Translations under genes and position numbers: made by a program
Assembly: GCF_002287135.1 (NCBI RefSeq)
Contig: NZ_NESU01000010.1
Span: 1-64,000 of the forward strand
Direction of reading: 5' to 3'
Length of the DNA: 64,000 bases
Source: Helicobacter sp. TUL
Lineage (GTDB): Bacteria; Campylobacterota; Campylobacteria; Campylobacterales; Helicobacteraceae
Part shown: positions 44,984 to 54,559 of the stretch, piece by piece
Layout: the number at the start of each line of letters is the position of its first letter
Position numbering within the stretch: position 1 is the first letter of the stretch
The notes under the pieces: generated by a model
The model's input: only the letters and a program-made list of their open reading frames with translations
The model's database searches: none
Told to the model about the DNA's origin: nothing

Positions 44984-45247
44984 ATGTGTCTTGCTATACC
45001 TTCCAAAGTAGATTCAATAGATAGAGTTGCTAATGTCGCCATGGTCGATACGCTAGGTGTCAAGCGTGAGGCGCGATTGGATTTGTTTGACGGAGAATTA
45101 GCGATTGGAGATTGGGTGTTGTTGCATATTGGTTTTGTGATGAACAAAATAGATGAACAAGCCGCATATGAAAGTCTCAAACTTTATGAAGAGATTATAG
45201 AATCTATGGAAGAAGAAGAGCGAGAATTACAAGAAGCCAATCGCTAA
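44984..45247 (+). CDS. hypC: Hydrogenase maturation chaperone HypC
   Basis: An 87-residue chaperone that shuttles the Fe(CN)2CO unit with HypD to the NiFe hydrogenase large subunit. The essential N-terminal MCLAIPSKV is intact (Cys2), and the OB-like core GDWVLLHIGFVMNKIDEQAA is typical. A TAAGGAA site precedes the ATG. Unlike the compact hyp clusters of many relatives, its neighbour is a GT25 gene, with hypB on the other strand beyond it. Confidence 0.95.
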   Translation: MCLAIPSKVDSIDRVANVAMVDTLGVKREARLDLFDGELAIGDWVLLHIGFVMNKIDEQAAYESLKLYEEIIESMEEEERELQEANR

Positions 45248-45272
45248 GCAAAATTACATAATAAGAGCATAT

Positions 45273-46016
45273 ATGGTAAAAGTGTTTATTATTAATCTCA
45301 AGCGATCCAAGGATCGTTATAACACAATGCATTCAAGAATAGCTACACTGCTGGATACATATCCTTTTTTGCGTGAAGTGTTGGAGTTTGAATTTTTTGA
45401 GGCAATCGACGCAAAAGCCAAAGAACATAAACGATTTGAAAAGCACTACAATCATCGCTTGTGTATATTACTACGAGGTAAGGTGCTTAGCGAGGGTGAA
45501 TTAGCGTGTTTTGCGTCTCATTATACGCTTTGGCAGAAATGCGCACAGGAAGATAAGCCCTGTATCATTTTAGAAGATGATGTATGCTTTAGCGAACATT
45601 TTGCACACGGTGTGCTAGAGATTGTGCAAAGTAATTATGAGTATGTGCGACTTATGGCGTTACGCACACTCAAATCTTATAAACCTACAAGTATGCCTCA
45701 TATTATTTCAACGACACAAATTTGCTCTGGGACACAAGGGTATTATCTCACGCCTTCTGGGGCAAGGAAGTTTCTTGCGTATGCTGGGAAGTGGGTTTTT
45801 CCTGTAGATGATTATATGGATATGTTTTATATTCACAAAGTTTGGATTTTGGTAAGTATGCCCTATTTGTTAGCAGAAGATCAAACATCAACAGACATTT
45901 CTGATAGGGCTGAAATCAAAGCCAAGGGATTGACAAAAATCACGCGCGAAATTTCGCGTTTTGGGTTGCAAATTTATAAATTTCTCTTTTGTCTCACGCA
46001 TTTTAAGAAGTTTTAG
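45273..46016 (+). CDS. Glycosyltransferase family 25 (LPS-type)
   Basis: A 247-residue GT25 enzyme. VFIINLKRSKDRY near the start, GELACFASHYTLWQKC near 77, and IILEDDVCFSEHF near 98 (with the catalytic acidic DD) are the family blocks. GT25 members in Helicobacter include beta-1,4-galactosyltransferases that build Lewis-type LPS antigens. Linkage and sugar cannot be told here. It starts 25 bases after hypC. Confidence 0.88.
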   Translation: MVKVFIINLKRSKDRYNTMHSRIATLLDTYPFLREVLEFEFFEAIDAKAKEHKRFEKHYNHRLCILLRGKVLSEGELACFASHYTLWQKCAQEDKPCIILEDDVCFSEHFAHGVLEIVQSNYEYVRLMALRTLKSYKPTSMPHIISTTQICSGTQGYYLTPSGARKFLAYAGKWVFPVDDYMDMFYIHKVWILVSMPYLLAEDQTSTDISDRAEIKAKGLTKITREISRFGLQIYKFLFCLTHFKKF

Positions 46017-46030
46017 ACAGAGGCTAAGTC

Positions 46031-46747
46031 TCAAAAAATATGCTTACTATATAGCCCCTTGTTTTTGCATTGGATAAAAAAGTCCTTGAGTGTGCTTACA
46101 CTTGTGCTATCTCGGCTATTAAGTAAAAAGAGTGGCACATCTTTTTTTAGTCGTGCGAGATCCTCTCTCACACGCTCTATATCAAATCCAAACACCTCGC
46201 ACAAATCCGCCTTAGAAACCACGACGACATCTGCACACAAAAACATACTTGGATATTTGAGAATCTTATCATCGCCCTCCGGTGTGGAGAGAAAGACCAC
46301 ATTAAGCGCTGCGCCCAAATCATAACTTGCTGGACACACGAGATTGCCGACATTTTCGATTACCAAAAAATCATATGTATGCAAATCACAACGCTTGGCA
46401 AGCTCTGCTAAACCCTGCTCCACCATTACCGCTTCGAGATGACACGCCTCGCCAGTGGTGATTTGATACGCGCTCACTCCTTTTTGCTCCAAGCGTTGCG
46501 CATCGCGATTTGTTTGCAAATCTCCCTCCAACACACAGAATCTAAAATCCTCACACGCACTTAGAGATTCTAAAAATGTCGTTTTGCCACTACCTGGAGA
46601 ACTCATAAAATTTAGCACATAGAGATTATGCTCTTTATAAAACTCCCGCAATTCATTGGCTTTTTTATCATTTGCCGAAAGTATGCGTTTGGCTACCGCG
46701 ACACTTTTTGGGTTAAGTGTAGGATTAGATTCTAAAGATTGTTGCAT
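46031..46747 (-). CDS. hypB: Hydrogenase/urease nickel GTPase HypB
   Basis: A 238-residue SIMIBI GTPase that delivers nickel to NiFe hydrogenase (and urease, with HypA). The P-loop is SSPGSGKTTFLESL (about 48-61), followed by EGDLQTNRDAQRL, IENVGNLVCPASYDLG (metal-site Cys) and SKADLCE as G4. It lacks a His-rich N terminus, like H. pylori HypB. The start is the ATG after AAAGGAAAT. It is three bases from the upstream OMP-like gene boundary and convergent with GT25. Confidence 0.94.
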   Translation of the reverse strand: MQQSLESNPTLNPKSVAVAKRILSANDKKANELREFYKEHNLYVLNFMSSPGSGKTTFLESLSACEDFRFCVLEGDLQTNRDAQRLEQKGVSAYQITTGEACHLEAVMVEQGLAELAKRCDLHTYDFLVIENVGNLVCPASYDLGAALNVVFLSTPEGDDKILKYPSMFLCADVVVVSKADLCEVFGFDIERVREDLARLKKDVPLFLLNSRDSTSVSTLKDFFIQCKNKGLYSKHIF

Positions 46748-46765
46748 AGCATTTCCTTTCATAGT

Positions 46766-48577
46766 TTAGAAGCTAAACTGCCCACCCACACGCAATACCA
46801 TATAGTTTGAGACATTAAAACCATAGAGTGTAACATTTTTGCCTAGTCCATATTGCACGCTCACATCAAGGAATCCAAAGAGATTCACACCAGTTGTAAG
46901 GATTGTGCCTTCTCCTGACTTGCTATAGAGATCGCGCATAGCACCGATACGAAAATCGATAAATGTAAAATCCGCGAGGATACCACCGCCAACCATTTGG
47001 CTTTTGGGATTGGCGATTGAGAGCGTGTCATTAGGCAATACATCGACATCAAGCGCTAGAGTTAGGAAGTTTAGCATTTCATAGCTGACACCTGCGCGCA
47101 ATTGTTGGGTCAATCGCACATACCCATCACTTCCGCTTAGATTGATTTTTGGTGCATTGAGATTTTTAGCGACTAAGCCTATGTTGAGATTGGGCAAAAA
47201 TGCAGGTGTATAGAGCAAACCCAAATCAAGCCCAAATGTTTGTGTCATTTGCATCGTGTTGGTATCAAATTTGATATTGGGTGTTTCAGAGAAACTAATA
47301 GGCGTGTTGTAGCGATAGGCAGAAGCAAGGATAAATTTGGGCGCAATCCCTATATTTATATCACCTGCGCGTGTATAAAAGGTATGTCCATAGGCTATAG
47401 GTATTTCTACAAGCCCTAACACAACGCCATAGGGTGTATGTTTACCTGTGAGAATAGAGCTACTAAGATATTCACTCTGACCATTACCAGTTCCACCATT
47501 TACCACATCTAAAGTAAGACCATCGCCACCCGGTTTAGCTTCTATAAAGGTGCAGTTATTTCCAGTTTTGATATCACATCCAGCACCGATACCCACGATG
47601 AGTCTGCGATGTTTTGAGTTGATTTCTGCTGAAATACTTGCAAAAACTTGGGGCAAGATACCTATAGCCACCGCACCGCGTCCATTATCACTTTCTTGCA
47701 CGGTTACTTCACCTATGCCATCGGCTTCTATTTTTCTTGTGGGTTGTCTGCCACCGATTTGTAGCACTAAGCCATTTTGTGAGATGATACTTATTTCGTT
47801 GCTCTCTATCGCCTTTTGCATTGTTTCAAACGCAGAGAGAAGCTGATCGATATCTGAATCTGCACCTTTTGGTATGGTGATCCCTCCTACTGTGCTTATG
47901 ATGTCTTGAAAATCAACCTTACCATTTTTGATAGAAGTTAGAAGTTCATCAAGCCCACTTGGATCAATGCTACCTAAGATTCCAGTGAGCAGTGGCGGTG
48001 CACCAGCAGCATTTGCGGCATCGATAAGTTTATTTTTGAGGTTTTCTGCTGCACCATTTTGATTACCTTGTATAGCAGTAGCTAGGTCTCCTAAGTTATT
48101 GCAACCGGTATTGCAAGTAACTCCTATATCTTGTGCAACTTTATCAATGGCACTTTGATCAATATTTGTTGACCCAAAGAGATTTTGTAGCGTATCACCA
48201 AACACCCCACCTACAGATTGTCCATTTATGGTAACTGCACCACCAGCTACCGCACCACCCAAAAGCTTATCGCCTAGTGTGCTACTAATCTTTGTGATTC
48301 CATCGATGTTGGTCGCGATTTCTAAGAGATTTTGTTCTTGAATCTGTGCACCAAAGCTATAGCCGATTTTCGTGCGTCTGTCTGCACCAAGAAGCGCGGG
48401 ATTGTAGTAGATACCCCACGCGGAGTTTTTGAGTGCCACACCCGCACCGCCTATGGAGCTAGAAACTTGCCCCATAGAGCCAAACCCTAGAGCAAAGCTT
48501 GTGTGTATACAAGCAAGAAAGCAAAGATTCATATATATAAAGCGTGTTGTTATCCTAATGTGTGAGAATAATTGCAT
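46766..48577 (-). CDS. Large outer-membrane protein, TraF_2/FadL-like
   Basis: A 603-residue outer-membrane protein with signal peptide (near TSFALGFGS). The motif SSSIGGAGVALKNSAWGIYYNPALL just after it is the glycine-rich plug-like start shared by the so-called TraF_2 conjugal-transfer and FadL-like families, and the C terminus ends in an aromatic (GGQFSF). A central low-complexity stretch (about 90-250) rich in Gly/Asn/Asp is probably extracellular or periplasmic. No conjugation genes are nearby, so the TraF name should not be taken as function; hydrophobic-solute transport is equally possible. Confidence 0.72.
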   Translation of the reverse strand: MQLFSHIRITTRFIYMNLCFLACIHTSFALGFGSMGQVSSSIGGAGVALKNSAWGIYYNPALLGADRRTKIGYSFGAQIQEQNLLEIATNIDGITKISSTLGDKLLGGAVAGGAVTINGQSVGGVFGDTLQNLFGSTNIDQSAIDKVAQDIGVTCNTGCNNLGDLATAIQGNQNGAAENLKNKLIDAANAAGAPPLLTGILGSIDPSGLDELLTSIKNGKVDFQDIISTVGGITIPKGADSDIDQLLSAFETMQKAIESNEISIISQNGLVLQIGGRQPTRKIEADGIGEVTVQESDNGRGAVAIGILPQVFASISAEINSKHRRLIVGIGAGCDIKTGNNCTFIEAKPGGDGLTLDVVNGGTGNGQSEYLSSSILTGKHTPYGVVLGLVEIPIAYGHTFYTRAGDINIGIAPKFILASAYRYNTPISFSETPNIKFDTNTMQMTQTFGLDLGLLYTPAFLPNLNIGLVAKNLNAPKINLSGSDGYVRLTQQLRAGVSYEMLNFLTLALDVDVLPNDTLSIANPKSQMVGGGILADFTFIDFRIGAMRDLYSKSGEGTILTTGVNLFGFLDVSVQYGLGKNVTLYGFNVSNYMVLRVGGQFSF

Positions 48578-48643
48578 TATACCCTCCCCAATACATTGTG
48601 CTTTGTTGGTGGCGATTTTACTTTAGCGTGGATTAAATGAGGC

Positions 48644-49087
48644 TTAGAGATCTGCCAAAATATTGCCCACACCCTTGGCTATCATCGCATACACTGCTTC
48701 AAAGCCCTCCATATCTTTGTATGTATAAGGATCAGGCACATCAGCACCGCCTAATCCATAATCCCCTAATTTGCGGACTTTTGTTTGATCAAAGCCTAGT
48801 GCGAGAATGTCGCGATAATTTTGAGAATCTAGGGCGATGATGAGATCAAAGCAATCATCAGCATACACGCTTAGGCGTCTGCCACGTAAATCATCGATAC
48901 TAAAGCCGTGTTTTTTGGCTACCAATCGCGATCCCTCGCAAGGTGGCTCATCGATATGCCACCCGCTTGTCCCAGCAGAATCTACTTTGATAGCGAGATT
49001 TTTTTGCTTAATCATTTCGCGTGCGATTCCCTCTGCGAGTGGCGATCGGCAGATATTGCCTAGACAAACAAATAAGATAGAGTGCAT
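48644..49087 (-). CDS. Low-molecular-weight protein tyrosine phosphatase
   Basis: A 147-residue phosphatase. The P-loop C-x5-R-S is VCLGNICRSPLAEGI (Cys8, Arg14), the general-acid DPY is present in VPDPYTYKD near 117, and length is typical. In many bacteria such enzymes control polysaccharide export kinases, and it stands immediately upstream (divergent) of the O-antigen-ligase fusion gene, which fits a glycan link, though some members act on arsenate instead. Confidence 0.9.
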   Translation of the reverse strand: MHSILFVCLGNICRSPLAEGIAREMIKQKNLAIKVDSAGTSGWHIDEPPCEGSRLVAKKHGFSIDDLRGRRLSVYADDCFDLIIALDSQNYRDILALGFDQTKVRKLGDYGLGGADVPDPYTYKDMEGFEAVYAMIAKGVGNILADL

Positions 49088-49148
49088 AGTATGCTCCTAA
49101 GGATTTTTTAGATAGAATTGTAGCTTTAATTTTGGTTTTGGGGTAGGT

Positions 49149-52100
49149 ATGCGTATGCAAAAAATGCAAAATATTGTGAAAAATAAGATTTTTTCTTTTA
49201 TGCCTCGTTATTATGAGGAAATTGTGCTTGTGTTGTTTGGTATAGGGCTTTGTTTGTATGGTTTTGGACTTGATTTAGGTGCGAATTTTAAAGCACAGGG
49301 CTTTTTTCAGATAGGCGGAGTTTTGTATATTATTTTTGCTTATAAGCATTTTGTGTTGAGAGATGATTTGCGTTTGTTGCGCATACCGCTTATAAGCTTT
49401 GGTGTGGTGATTGTTTTGGGGCTTCTTAGCTATTTTGATGAGATTATGCCTCGAAGTTTTGGCAAGGTCTTTGGGTCTGTAAATACGCATATTGTTAAGT
49501 ATCTTGTATTGTTTGTGATAGTGTTTTTGTATGTCCGCTATGCAAAGCGACGTAATGTGCTAATTTTGTTTAGTATTTTTGGGTTGTTGTGTATGGTAAA
49601 TGTTGTTGGAAGCTTGATAGAGTTTTGGCGATATGACTTTAAAACTCATCATGTGCCATTTGGTTTTAAGGCGGTCTTTACATACAATATTTGGCTTTTG
49701 GCTCCTATGGCGTTGTGCATTAGTGGAATGGTAGCTTGTAAGCATAAGGCTTTAAAGATATTGTGTGTGCTTGGAGTTGTCCTTACATTGGGAGCTATGT
49801 TTGCTAATGGTGAGCGGAGTTTTTTGGTTTCTTCATTTGTAATGGTGTTTGTGCCATTTGTGGTGTGGCGTTATAGGCATAAGGGCAAGATTTTACCTTT
49901 GGTTTTTGTTGCCGGAGTTTTGGCTCTAGGAGGAGTTTATACACAGACAAAAACACTTCCTGATCGGTATAATTTTGCACATATGATTGATAACTTTTGG
50001 GAAGTGATTCAAACACCTGTTGTGGAAATGGGTAAGTATGACAAGTGGTGTTTTAATGGGGCTCTATGCAATCCCCAAAGCACCAAAAATGGTAAAGCAG
50101 AGTTTTTTTGGGAGCATTCATCACTTTCGCGCATAGCAATGAGCAAATCTACTTTTGAAGCATTTTTAGATTCACCATTTATGCCACGCCTTGTGGGAGT
50201 GTTTCAAATAGGAGAATATCTCTGGCAATACTATGAAGCGCATACAGATAAACAAGCAAATAGAATGTATGTGTCTGTCGATAACCCCAAACACAATGGA
50301 TACAATAGTCCTCATAACTTTGCTGTGAGTATGTTGTTTTGCTATGGAATCATAGGATTTATAGCGATTTTGTTTTTTTTGGGATTTGTTTTTTATATAT
50401 GTTACAAACAATTAGCTAGTAATGCCAAAGATACCACAAGAGATTTTATAGCATTATGGGCTTTTGTATGTCTTGTAGGGATATGTACACAAAGTGTTTT
50501 TGATATATTGTACCCCAATATTTTAGAAGTATTGTTTATTTTTTTGGGTGCTGTTGTGGGGTTTTGTCGTGCCAAAGTGTCTGCCTATTCACATCGTGGA
50601 AATTCACAAAATATTTTTCAAAGTCCTCCTAGTGCACATTCTAGTATTTTGCTTACTATTGGTGATGTTAGTATTACCGGTGGTGCTGAACGCGTGGTGG
50701 TGAATCTCGCTAATTTATTTGTGCAATTAGGACATAGTGTAGAGATTGTGAGTTTTTTTCGAGCAAATCCTATTTTGCCTTATACGATAGATGAGAGGGT
50801 GCGTGTTAAGTTTTTTTATACACGAGATGAGAAGAATTCCAAAGATACAAACGCACTCAAGAGATTCTATATCAAAAATATTTTTAAGTTTATGCTTAGT
50901 GTGCGTGTGTGGTGGCGTTATCGTGTGGATTATGTGATTGCTAATGATTGGACATATACGCCGTTTTTAAAGCATCAAGATACTAAGTATATTAAGATTT
51001 TGCATTTAAATTTTACGAAATATAATAAGCGTAATAATTATTTTGATACACTCGTGCTACTCTCTTATGCTGAAATTGCTCTGTATCGTCCTTTTCATAA
51101 GCATATCAAGGTTATTCCTAATTTTCTTCCTACAACCTCCACGCAACGCACGGATTATTCGCAAAAAATTGTCCTAAGTGTGGGCAGAATGGATAATGGT
51201 GATCAAAAGGGATTTTTGCGTCTCATAGATATTTGGGAGCAAGTATCACAAATGGAGGGTGCAAGTGAGTGGAAGCTTCATATCGTTGGCGATGGTGTGA
51301 TAAGAGAGCAAATACAAGCTAAAATTCAAGCCAAAAATTTAGAAGAGAGCATTATTGTATGTCCTTTTACAAAAGATATAGAATCTGTATATCTTAGTGC
51401 GAGTATTTATGTGATGAGTAGTCATTATGAAGGTTTTGGTATGGTGCTTATAGAATCTGGATCTTATGGGTTACCTGCCATAGCCTTTGATGTCGCTACT
51501 GGTCCTAGTGATATTATCGTGGATTCTCACACAGGCTATCTCGTAGCGGATAATGCTATACAAGATTACGCACATAAACTTCATAAGCTTATGTGTGATG
51601 AGAATTTGCGGAGCACATTTGGATTGCATGCCAAAAAGAGAGTGCAAGAACATTTTAGCAAGGAAGCTATCGCGCCTTTATGGGAAGAAATGCTAGGAGG
51701 CAAACAGCACACACAACCTATGCTAGAAAATACGCAACCATGTATCGGAATAGTCGTGCCTGTGTATAATGTGGAGTCATATCTCGCGCGATGTTTAGAT
51801 TCTATTATTGCTCAAAGCTATGAAAATTTTGTGATTGTGCTTGTTAATGACGCAAGCACAGATTCTAGCCGTGACATATGCCTTGCATACCAATCAAAGG
51901 ATAAAAGGATTGTTTTTGTAGATGCGCTTTTTAATGCTGGTCAGGCTAGTGTCCGCAACAAAGCACTTGATATTTTGGAGCGAGGCGGTGCTTTGGTAGA
52001 AGAAGTGCAAGTTACATTGCAAGATGTGATACATACACAACTTCTACATATTCCAGTGATAGATTATATAATGTTTGTAGATTCTGATGATTATATTTCG

Positions 52101-52787
52101 CCCAATGCTTTGGAGATAATTATCACAGATTTTAAGAAGAATGATGTAGATATATGTGTGTATAACAATCATTATGTTACACAAGAGTTTGCAGAGGCTA
52201 CAATCCATGATTACAGGATTTTTTCACACATACGCGAATCTAGAGTATATATTCCAACCGAGCTTATACAAAATTTGAGAGGCTTTATAACAAGTGCTTG
52301 GGCGTTTGTATATAGAGCACCATTTTTATGCAAACATCGTTTGCGATTTATCGAGGGTATATTCTATGAAGATGTGCCATTTTGCACACAAAGCATACTT
52401 GTTGCACAAAATGTGTATGTGAGTTTTGTGCCGTGGTATTATTATTTTCTTTCACCTACTTCCACAATGCGAGGAGTAATGGACACACAAAAGAGGCGCA
52501 AAGCTTTTGAAAGCTGGATAAGGATCTTGCAATTTTTTGTTATGTATCTTGAAGAAAGTAAAAAGCAAGATACAACACACAATCATAATACACAAGATCT
52601 TGCCATTTTGCAAAAATTTTATGCACACAATATCACATGGTGCTTTAAGCGAATCTTTGAGCTTTTAAGTGTAAGTGGTGGGTATGGTAATGGTATTTCT
52701 AAACAAGAGCTTAAGCCTTATGTGCGATATATGCGAGGCAAGTATCATTTGTATTACCATATGCCTATACTACGAAGGTTTTTATAA
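49149..52787 (+). CDS. Three-domain fusion: O-antigen-ligase-like, GT4 and GT2
   Basis: A 1212-residue single open frame. Residues about 20-470 form ten or more membrane helices with a large loop and the block HNFAVSMLFCYGIIGFI near 395, as in WaaL/Wzy O-antigen ligases and polymerases. Residues about 497-855 are a GT4 domain (DVSITGGAERVVVNLA; E-x7-E in YEGFGMVLIESG; VGRM). Residues about 865-1212 are a GT2 domain (VVPVYNVESYLARCLDS, VDSDDYISP with DxD, YEDVPF). No internal ribosome-binding site or stop separates them. Such a ligase with two transferases in one chain should build and transfer a short glycan at the membrane. The exact role is inferred. Confidence 0.85.
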   Translation: MRMQKMQNIVKNKIFSFMPRYYEEIVLVLFGIGLCLYGFGLDLGANFKAQGFFQIGGVLYIIFAYKHFVLRDDLRLLRIPLISFGVVIVLGLLSYFDEIMPRSFGKVFGSVNTHIVKYLVLFVIVFLYVRYAKRRNVLILFSIFGLLCMVNVVGSLIEFWRYDFKTHHVPFGFKAVFTYNIWLLAPMALCISGMVACKHKALKILCVLGVVLTLGAMFANGERSFLVSSFVMVFVPFVVWRYRHKGKILPLVFVAGVLALGGVYTQTKTLPDRYNFAHMIDNFWEVIQTPVVEMGKYDKWCFNGALCNPQSTKNGKAEFFWEHSSLSRIAMSKSTFEAFLDSPFMPRLVGVFQIGEYLWQYYEAHTDKQANRMYVSVDNPKHNGYNSPHNFAVSMLFCYGIIGFIAILFFLGFVFYICYKQLASNAKDTTRDFIALWAFVCLVGICTQSVFDILYPNILEVLFIFLGAVVGFCRAKVSAYSHRGNSQNIFQSPPSAHSSILLTIGDVSITGGAERVVVNLANLFVQLGHSVEIVSFFRANPILPYTIDERVRVKFFYTRDEKNSKDTNALKRFYIKNIFKFMLSVRVWWRYRVDYVIANDWTYTPFLKHQDTKYIKILHLNFTKYNKRNNYFDTLVLLSYAEIALYRPFHKHIKVIPNFLPTTSTQRTDYSQKIVLSVGRMDNGDQKGFLRLIDIWEQVSQMEGASEWKLHIVGDGVIREQIQAKIQAKNLEESIIVCPFTKDIESVYLSASIYVMSSHYEGFGMVLIESGSYGLPAIAFDVATGPSDIIVDSHTGYLVADNAIQDYAHKLHKLMCDENLRSTFGLHAKKRVQEHFSKEAIAPLWEEMLGGKQHTQPMLENTQPCIGIVVPVYNVESYLARCLDSIIAQSYENFVIVLVNDASTDSSRDICLAYQSKDKRIVFVDALFNAGQASVRNKALDILERGGALVEEVQVTLQDVIHTQLLHIPVIDYIMFVDSDDYISPNALEIIITDFKKNDVDICVYNNHYVTQEFAEATIHDYRIFSHIRESRVYIPTELIQNLRGFITSAWAFVYRAPFLCKHRLRFIEGIFYEDVPFCTQSILVAQNVYVSFVPWYYYFLSPTSTMRGVMDTQKRRKAFESWIRILQFFVMYLEESKKQDTTHNHNTQDLAILQKFYAHNITWCFKRIFELLSVSGGYGNGISKQELKPYVRYMRGKYHLYYHMPILRRFL

Positions 52788-52790
52788 TTA

Positions 52791-54530
52791 TCAACAATAA
52801 TCCAAAAAGCCATCTTGTGGGAGGGTGAGTGTGATATTTTTTGGTAGAAATCCCAAGATTCGCTCCAAAAATATGCTTTGCCCAAACACATCTCCACACA
52901 ATAAAACTTCAAGATTTTCCCCAAAGGCATAATTTGTTTGCACATCACGCACGAGCGTAGCAAGAAATTCACAAAAACTATCGATAAAACCATAGGCTAA
53001 GATAATATTTTCCATATCTGCACACTTAAAACTCATCGAAGATCGGAAGATTCTAGGATAATCTAGTGTGAGTGTATTATCTGTGTCGCGCAAGAGAATA
53101 TAATCAATCCTTGGTCCTTTGGATCGCAAAAATTGATTAGCACACGCAAGGAGTGAATCATAGGCGTGAGGCAAAGTCTGCAACAATGTCTCTTCATTAA
53201 GATCAGTGTTTGGGTGCATACCTAAAAGCAGGGCAGCGATACCAAAAATATGTGTGAGGTTATCTGTGCGTATGGGGGTGGTTGTGAAGTTCGCAAAAAG
53301 TGGGGCATTGAGTTTTTTTGTAAAGTTTTCTACCAATTCTGCGCCACTTTTATAATTTGTGCGGATAGATTCTATAAGACATTGTGGGTTTGCCTCAAAA
53401 GTTGTATCCAAAAGTTGTTTAAAGCTTTCTCCAGTCCGAAGTAAGATCGCGCTTGGGTGTTTAGAGCTTATATAAAATACCACACTTGAGGTAGGTTTAG
53501 AATCATCGTGTGATTGGCGTATGTGGTGAGCAAGATTGGTATGTAAAAGGGTTTTAAAATCACATTGGGTTTGTGCTGTATCGACAAACAATCCGCTTTC
53601 ACTCACACAAAGCGTGTGAGAATCTCTAGGTGTGTGTGAGAATACACGTGCAGGGGTCATATCTGTATCGTGTAAAAAAAAGTGTGTGATCTCTTCACGC
53701 AACAATAAAGCACTCATAAGCTGTAAAATCGCATCATAAGGCAAAGCAGTAAGCATAAGCCCATGAGAATCTAAGGGGAATTTATCTGCAAAAACCTCTT
53801 TTGGTGCTAGAGACACAAATGGCTTTTCAAATGAAGCGAGGATATCCACTTGCGCTGTGTGAATGCGGAAAAATGTTTTGAGGCTAGATATATCACACAT
53901 TACACAAAGCGATTGTGTCGTGTCTTTAAATGGCGTAAGCGAGCATTCCTTAAAGCCTCTAGCTGTGTCAAGCACTACGCTTTGATTGGATTTGAGATTA
54001 TGGAGTATGGTCGTGAGGTAGGAAGAAATGTCTTGCGTGTGCATGAGAGATTTGGCAAAGCTAAAAAGTTTAAAATCCCCAAAATGCTCATCAGAGAGAA
54101 AATCTTGCGTTTGGGTGGCGGTGTAAAAATGCGTTTGTGCTTCATATTCTGGGATTGTGATTGGTTGGAGTGATTGTAGTGAATCACATACTTGCAAATC
54201 AATAAATGAAAAGCCAAGTGAAAGTGGTAGGGTGGTAGCAAGAGATTCTGCAAAATCAAGGAGGGCTTGTGTTTGGTTGGTATGTATGATGAAATGCAAT
54301 GTTGGCTTTTGGTCTTGTGTGAAATCTGGGTTTGCATAAAATCCATATGTATAGATTTTCTCACAAGATTGTGTAGTGTGTTCATCTGGGGATTGTGTAT
54401 GGCTTGTATCTGTGAGATGTTGGCTAGCGATAATCTGCGCTTGTGTGGATAAAATTTGTGTAAAAAAGATTTGTGTAGGAGAAAACACAGGCGGTTGTAA
54501 AGAAAAAGAAAAATCATAATATTGTGTCAT
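52791..54530 (-). CDS. hydE: Hydrogenase operon protein HydE
   Basis: A 579-residue protein at the end of the hyd operon, corresponding to H. pylori HydE (HP0635) by position and by a C-terminal region related to HypF-like proteins (HIFGIAALLLGMHPNTDL, DVFGQSIFLERILGF). HydE is needed for hydrogenase activity, but its exact step is not established. The N-terminal two thirds are poorly conserved and Gln/Thr/His-rich. It follows hydD after 29 bases. Confidence 0.8.
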   Translation of the reverse strand: MTQYYDFSFSLQPPVFSPTQIFFTQILSTQAQIIASQHLTDTSHTQSPDEHTTQSCEKIYTYGFYANPDFTQDQKPTLHFIIHTNQTQALLDFAESLATTLPLSLGFSFIDLQVCDSLQSLQPITIPEYEAQTHFYTATQTQDFLSDEHFGDFKLFSFAKSLMHTQDISSYLTTILHNLKSNQSVVLDTARGFKECSLTPFKDTTQSLCVMCDISSLKTFFRIHTAQVDILASFEKPFVSLAPKEVFADKFPLDSHGLMLTALPYDAILQLMSALLLREEITHFFLHDTDMTPARVFSHTPRDSHTLCVSESGLFVDTAQTQCDFKTLLHTNLAHHIRQSHDDSKPTSSVVFYISSKHPSAILLRTGESFKQLLDTTFEANPQCLIESIRTNYKSGAELVENFTKKLNAPLFANFTTTPIRTDNLTHIFGIAALLLGMHPNTDLNEETLLQTLPHAYDSLLACANQFLRSKGPRIDYILLRDTDNTLTLDYPRIFRSSMSFKCADMENIILAYGFIDSFCEFLATLVRDVQTNYAFGENLEVLLCGDVFGQSIFLERILGFLPKNITLTLPQDGFLDYC

Positions 54531-54559
54531 ACATAAACCTTGCTAGAATGTTTTAGGGC

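Noticed and set aside
46766-48577. Conjugation function for the TraF_2-like protein
   Set aside because: The family name comes from distant similarity; no other transfer genes are present and the protein looks like a general outer-membrane barrel.
53975-54517. 180-codon antisense-frame ORF within hydE on the same strand
   Set aside because: It is the alternative frame of a Gln/Thr/His-rich region of hydE, giving a basic protein with no domain or start signal.
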